Shown in pieces: positions 58,554 to 64,000 of a stretch of 64,000 nt of DNA. The stretch's first letter is position 1. Every line of letters begins with the position of its first letter. Location of the stretch: assembly GCA_024138025.1 (NCBI GenBank), contig JAMXBD010001049.1:1-64000 (forward strand). The letters run 5' to 3'. The notes below the pieces were generated by a model. It was not told the origin of the DNA and did no database searches. It saw nothing but the letters and a program-made list of their open reading frames with translations. A program made the translations under genes and the position numbers. The stretch comes from Combretum micranthum (lineage: Eukaryota > Streptophyta > Magnoliopsida > Myrtales > Combretaceae).

Positions 58554-59028
58554 AGGTCTTTGGAAAACCACACACAAAGTCTATGGATATCTGATCCCAG
58601 TTCCATTCAGGGATGGGTAAAGGCTTTAACAATCCCCTTGGCCTTTAGTGCTCCACTTTTACTTGTTGGCAAACCGGACACTTCACCACATATTTGCTAT
58701 ATCCCTCTTCATGCCATTCCACCAATAGTGGCTTTTCAAATCTTGGTACATCTTGGTACCTCTAGGATGCATGTGTAACCAGAGTTATGAGCTTCACTCA
58801 TTATCTCCTTTCTTAATTCTTCATCTTCTAGCACACACAACCTTCCTTTCATTTGATCACTCCTCATCATCTACTACAAAGTCCAGGTATTTTCCCACTT
58901 AGGTTTCTCTTTTAATCCTTTATATTACCTCATCGTACCTTTGGGCTTCCTTGATTCTTTCCATCAGGATTGGTTCCAGTACCAGATTAGCTATCTCAAG
59001 CTTTGCACTTTGGTCTATGGACTCAATC
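58554..59028 (-). pseudogene. I integrase N-terminal part
   Basis: Continues element I between inserts J and K. Minus-strand sequence matches the integrase zinc domain of F: a conserved His pair near 58755-58795 and a KMYQDLKSHYWW segment at about 58715-58755, then the approach to the core. Broken by frameshifts, for example near 58785. K is inserted at 59029 after CAATC. Confidence 0.85.
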
Positions 59029-59590
59029 TGTCACGCCCGAAGGGTACCTTAAACGTGGCAGTCCATCGTACACAATACTAAAGCCTAGGAATGACCACCT
59101 CAGTCACGCAAAGGTTTCCATATCATGTACAAGGCGTACATCACAACCAAGGGAATGCATCGGAGTAGCGCAATTTATATTGATAATAAATAAGTAAAAA
59201 GGCAAAGAGAATACTTATGATAAAACATAAACATATTAAATTACAATTCTTATAAACGTATCCCTTTATTGTCTTCAAATAAATATACATCTTAGAATCA
59301 ACATAACACCAATCATATAAGTCATTACTTATAAAGAACCTTACAAAATCACTTCATCTTATGTTCCAATTTCTTCATAAAAGCTTAACATCCCTCCATG
59401 ACTTCCTTAACGTTATGATCCTCAATTTAAGCCACGAGTATGCCAGTTTCAGCAAAATCTGTAGGGATATAAGCTACAACTAGCTTAGTGAGATATTCAT
59501 TTTCATTCGCACCATATTTCTAAACAAGTTCATTTAGATTTCCACACATATGCTATGCATACAATGCAACAATCACGTGATTACGCAAAT

Positions 59591-59617
59591 ATATATAGTT
59601 ATCCGGAAACCATATAT
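59591..59617 (-). other. Stem-loop in LTR K
   Basis: ATATATAGTT (59591-59600) and AACCATATAT (59608-59617) pair over 10 positions with one wobble; the loop contains CCGG. Homologous to stem 2 of the other LTRs. Confidence 0.65.
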
Positions 59618-59662
59618 AGAACGGATTTACCCCTCTGTATCGAAGGTTAGGGAATCGGGGTT

Positions 59663-59826
59663 GAAGATCCTCGATCTTCTACTGCTAGTCCGTAGGTCCT
59701 CACCCAAAGCGTTCGGTTAGCTCGGCTCCGAACCTAGAGTCACATTCCCCGGGTGATTTGGATTCTCTAGGAAGGAACATGGCTCGTGTCACAACACGAT
59801 CACAGCCAATCCAACTCTACGCGTAG
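59663..59826. other. Cluster of short hairpins in LTR K
   Basis: GAAGAT/ATCTTC (59663-59679), GTTCGG/CCGAAC (59711-59733) and the palindrome CTACGCGTAG (59817-59826) within a GC-richer patch unique to K in this window. It sits where other LTRs have tandem repeats. Confidence 0.65.
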
Positions 59827-60549
59827 GAGTAGCAGCCTTCTAAAAGAGATGCGACTCGATGGATGCTATGCATGAGCGTTTTATTTTTCTTAAGCCAAAC
59901 CTTATTAGGTTTTATTAGGGACGATCAATCAATTTAGCAAATAATAAATAGTCATACAAGTAAGTAAACAAAAACACTTAAACAGGCAGTTTGAAGTTAC
60001 GATATTCTTAATTCTCATTTCACGCATAAATAAAGAATCACCTATATACATATCCCCAAATTCCCATACATATCCATTTTTATCTTTCCTTAGTATACTA
60101 ATGCCACTACTTTACAAGCACAAGTAAGGTAACGAAATTAAGAGGAATAACTCACTCATCCATTTCGTAATCTTCTTAGTCGTAGTAATCCTCGGAAAGG
60201 GTAATCTCGTACCTTTCGTTACCTAGACGGAAGAAATACCCAGGATGAGTATTTCATAGAAATTCTACTTGAACTTTCTAATTCTATTTCACTATGTTCG
60301 TCAAATTAGTATAGAATGAAATTTAATTTTAAAATAGACATGACTTGCTCATTTTAACTCGGAATTTCACATACAATATACCGTTTTCTACCTATTCGAA
60401 AATATCCATCCATTCTAAGGTTATATTTGTCATATAAAGTCATTTGGGTTCCGAAAATGTTGGGTACATATTTAAAACGAATATTTCTAAACTTTTGCAA
60501 ATCCATTTTCTAACTCAACTTCATTCAAAAATCCTTTAGTAAAAATATA

Positions 60550-60571
60550 GATATATATATATATATATATA
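60550..60571. repeat. AT microsatellite in LTR K
   Basis: About ten AT dinucleotides. A second imperfect AT stretch lies at 61794-61822. Confidence 0.9.
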
Positions 60572-62205
60572 ATTGATAAATCCTTTGAGTATATAGATAA
60601 GCTCACTTTATATGCAAAATTTCTAATGGTAGTGTCTCAACAATTTATTGCATACAACAATTCTTTTTGAGTTATTAAAACTTTAACTTTGACAATTTCT
60701 TTTCAAGTCTTTTGAAGAAACATTATATTTTCACTGGTTATTATAAATGAGTATATTCTTATTTTATTTTCTTCATTCTTTTCCAAAAACAAGTTAATTT
60801 TTCTTTGACCTTCGTCTGCATAAATTTTACTTCTAGTGATAAAAGATCAAATTTATCAAAGTGTATTAAGTTGTTGAAAACCTTTTTATAACTTTGTATT
60901 AGGATGGTTTTAGAAATGAGTCTTGTCTTCTTATATTTATTTCTAAATATAAGTTTTTGCTTCCTAAAACTTGTTCTTTTATTTTTTTTTTTTGAAAAGA
61001 ATCATCTTTATTGATAAAATCATTTGTTTCTAATCTTATCTCATTTATATTCTTTGAAATAAGTTTCTCTTTTAGGAACTTGAAAATCATTGTTTTCCTA
61101 AGTGGGTTATAACTTTATGGATTTAATGTATCTTAACTTTGAAAACTAGTTTATTTCTTAGTTTTGGTTATGGAGTTAAAAAGAGTTTATTCTTAAGCTC
61201 TTTGTGAGAACTTTGAAAACTAACAAATTATTTACTATAACTTAAGTTACCATCATATGCAAAGAAAGTATTTATTTTTTATGTTTCCTTGATAAACTAT
61301 CTTTTTTATTTAAGAAAACATTGTGAAAACTCTATTTCTATTTTTTTATAATAACTCCATTATTCTATGATAAGTCACATAATAGAAAATTTAGTTTTAA
61401 GTTCCTTTTAATAAAGTAAAATTCTACTTTTAAATTAGTTGAGACAATATCATTATGTAGATGCAAGTATTATGAGCATGTAATATAATAAGAATATAGA
61501 AAATACTAGAAACAAATAATAATAAGCAAGATAATAAAATATCAAGTATTGTGAACCTTAGCTTCATTATGGTATCCCGGTCAAGTATTGGGAGCCTTAG
61601 CTTCATCAAGGCATCCTGGGATTAAGAATAGACTAGTCTCAAAAGAATAAAGAAAATAAACAAAAGGTTGTTTTGACTTCATATGGACAGTCTAAGAATA
61701 GAAAAACTAGTCTTAATGAATTGCATAAAACAAGTAAATAAATAAATTACAAGACATGAAAGTAAATAAATAACAAATGAGCTTATATGCTCTAATATAT
61801 ATATTATATATATATATTATAAATAATACTATATAGGTTAGATTAGAGTAAAAATAATAACAATAAAAAAAAAACATAATAACATAATGTAAAATAGGAA
61901 CATGAACAAAAACAAAACATGAATATATTGTTGTTTCTTTAACTCATATGAGCCTAAGAAACATATACTAAGCTCATGCTAAGTTGTATGAACATGATAA
62001 AGAATATAGGTAGAATTTTTACCTAAGGTTTAATGGAAGGTTTGAAAGAGATGAATTGGTTTTGCGTTTGTCATTTTTTTCTTGAAGAATAGAAATTGGT
62101 AAAGAGTGTTTTGACAGAGATTTGTTGGAGAGTGGTTTTGAGAGAGTATTTTGGTAGAGTTTTGTTATGTAAAATGGATTTGTGAAAGAAGGAAGGAAGA
62201 AGGGG

Positions 62206-62213
62206 TATTTATA
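62206..62213 (-). promoter_or_regulatory. TATA box of LTR K
   Basis: TATAAATA on the minus strand in a TATAAATACCCCTT context, like B. A GGCGCCA box lies upstream in LTR orientation near 62290. Confidence 0.65.
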
Positions 62214-63365
62214 GAATTTTTGGAGTGAATTTTTTATGTAATAAAATAAATTGAAAAAGAAAATAAATGAGAGGGAGAGAGGAAGAAGTGGCGCCAGTTT
62301 TGGTGTTGTAGAGGGGGAGAAAATGATTTATTTTGCTTGTTTTGTAATAAAAGAAGTAATGTGTAAGGTTTAATGTGAATAAAGTTGTATTGGAAATATA
62401 AAAAGTCAGAAAATAGGTATGTAGGTAGTAAAAAATAGGTGTAAGAAAAAATAGAGATAGTAAAATAGTAATGAATAGTAGAAAAGTACTATGAATAGTA
62501 AACTAGACAATTAAAGTACCGAAAGTAATAAAAATACGCATATAAATGCGATATCTGTACTTTTTAGCTACCGAAAAATTCTAAAACTGATATTTTTGAA
62601 AACCTTATTTTTACGAGTTATTGGTATTAACGGAATATTTTGCCATCCACTGTACCAGGGCATGATTTTTGAAAACTGATCCCATTTGGATCCAAAGGAT
62701 ACTAGAAATTTGCGAATCTTATATTTTTAAGCTTTCCTATATTATTATGAACTATTATCAATAATTATTTTCATTTCGTTGTTTAGGGTTTAAGAGTGTG
62801 GGATTGCTGGATCTTAAACACTAGGGTTTGTTATAAGGTTTGTTGACTTTTAGGGTTCCAGTTTGACTTCCGGTTTTGTTGAGTTATTCGTAAAATTTAT
62901 AATTTTGGAGTTTTGACCGTTTTATACTTTTAGCTTGATATCCATGGTTTATCTTATTTTATTTGTGATTATTTAATAGTCTTTAGTTCTCGGGATCGTT
63001 TAACCGAGTCTAGGGTTATGAGTTGACTCAGTTTGACTTTTGGTGAAAATTGAAATTTCTGATTCTGAAATTTACCGAAGGATTTAAGATCTTAGCATTT
63101 CGTTCTCGAACGTTATTTGGATATTGTCTTGATTTACGCGTTTAGGAATCGGATAGGTGATTTAATTGATGTACGGATGTTGATTCAACCGATAGTTGGA
63201 TTTTCTATTTTGTTTTTGAAGAATCTCTTTTTCTCAGATTAAGAAATCTCGTTTTTAATTTTATTTAGAATTAAGTTTTAACTTGGTTCGATATTTCAGG
63301 GTTCCGATTTCTGTTTGACTCTTAGGATTATTTTCGAAGAATTATGAAATTTTCAGGGGTTTACA

Positions 63366-64000
63366 CAATCCTTAACTTTTCAAAATCTCTAATCAGATAT
63401 CTTTGGCTTGTGATTAAGGTAGCTATCTCCCCATAATTTTCCCACTTAGGGCATCTGCAACTGCATTAACTTTCCTTGGATAGTAATTTATTCCCATATC
63501 ATAATCTTTTATTAGCTTCAACCATCTCCTTTATCTCATGTTTAATTCCTTTTGTGTGAACAGATACTTAAGCCTCTTGTGATCCATGTATATCTCACAC
63601 CTTTTCCCATATAGATAATGTCTCCAAAGTTTCAAGGTGAAGACAACCGCGACTAACTCTAGATCTTGTGTGGGGTAGTTTTGCTCGTGGGGTCTTAACT
63701 GTCGAGAGGCATAGGCAATAAATTTTCCTTCTTGCATTAGTACGCATCCAAGGCCATTCCTTGAAGCGTCACTATGCACTGTATAAGACTTTTCCAAGTC
63801 CGGTAGAACTAAGATCAGTGCCGATACCAACGTTGTTTCAATTCCTGAAAGCTTTGTTCTCTTTTATCCGTCCAAACAAATTTCTCATTCTTTTGGATTA
63901 ACTAAGTCAGTGGCTTGGCTATTTTCGAAAATATTTCACAAACTTAAGATAGTAGCCAGCCAATCCAAGAAACTCCTCACTTAGGTAACCATTTGTGGCT
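63366..64000 (-). pseudogene. I RNase H and RT thumb, running off the window
   Basis: RNase H frame 63830-63531 has [35 protein letters not shown] and [15 protein letters not shown]; its C-terminal part (63530-63400) is frameshifted. Upstream (63840-64000) is the RT thumb/connection ([14 protein letters not shown] segment) with stops. The rest of the RT, protease, gag and 5' LTR lie beyond the right edge. Same subfamily as F. Confidence 0.88.

Larger units (their letters stand above)
59029..63365 (-). mobile_element. Solo LTR K (4337 bp) in element I
   Basis: Minus-oriented: plus strand begins TGTCACGCCCG and ends GGGGTTTACA, with perfect CAATC duplications (59024-59028 and 63366-63370). No coding interior. 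LTR layout as elsewhere: TATA at 62206-62213 (minus), donor-like CTTAG/GTAAAA at 62023/62022, acceptor at 60223, exon-like 60222-60156 with ATG then GTGAGT, stem 59591-59617. Instead of a minisatellite it has a GC-richer hairpin cluster. The exact 42-nt segment is not evident. Confidence 0.93.

Noticed and set aside
1..64000. Host protein-coding genes, tRNA or rRNA
   Set aside because: Every open frame above about 100 codons is retroelement gag/pol/upstream ORF or LTR by-product; no tRNA-like cloverleaf or rRNA block was recognised by eye, though a covariance search was not possible.

Overview
The window is a repeat-rich stretch of a flowering-plant nuclear genome. It is AT-rich and carries LTR retrotransposons of two typical plant Ty3/gypsy groups: a Tat-lineage element with an extra upstream ORF, a second archaeal-type RNase H and TGTAGACACC-type LTR ends; and many chromovirus (Tekay/Del-like) elements with very long LTRs (about 2.3 to 4.3 kb) that begin TGTAA(A/G)CCC, end GGGGYRTGACA, have tRNA-iMet-type primer sites and a chromodomain-like integrase C-terminus. 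I see no host gene, tRNA, rRNA or CRISPR. The sequence alone does not identify the species. Element letters below are mine.

Left half (1-35731): a nest four levels deep. The 5' part of a minus-strand chromovirus (D: PBS, gag, protease) is cut at 33883 by LTR Z, which enters from the left edge. Z is split 15 bases from its 3' end by full-length element B (2702-33862, target duplication GTACC). B carries Tat element A (5896-20987, minus strand, target duplication ATGGT) in its 5' LTR and solo LTR C (28770-33082, ATTAT) in its 3' LTR. Without its inserts B is about 11.7 kb with LTRs of 3325 and 3336 bp. Its gag and pol are heavily decayed, and an additional ORF lies between PBS and gag.

Right half (35732-64000): pieces of D's 5' LTR, a GC-rich foldback, a 5'-truncated LTR (E), then minus-strand chromovirus F (3' LTR fragment, pol, gag, upstream ORF), LTR G inside that ORF, LTR H without target duplication, and minus-strand chromovirus I (3' LTR, integrase, RNase H, RT running off the right edge), which is interrupted by two solo LTRs, J (AAGTC/AGGTC) and K (CAATC).

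No gene set works together in the host sense. Every coding segment is a broken retrotransposon polyprotein. The more unusual signals are in the chromovirus LTRs, compared with each other within the window. They share a stem-loop with loop AAGTTATGG and a second with a CCGG-like loop, both with base changes that keep the pairing. They also share an exon-intron-like layout: acceptor, a 67-98 nt segment ending ATG plus 5 nt then GTGAGT, then an AG-bounded segment of exactly 42 nt followed by GT in six copies. Each subfamily has a different minisatellite at one fixed position. These LTR observations and the upstream ORF shared by B and F are my main candidates for something undescribed.
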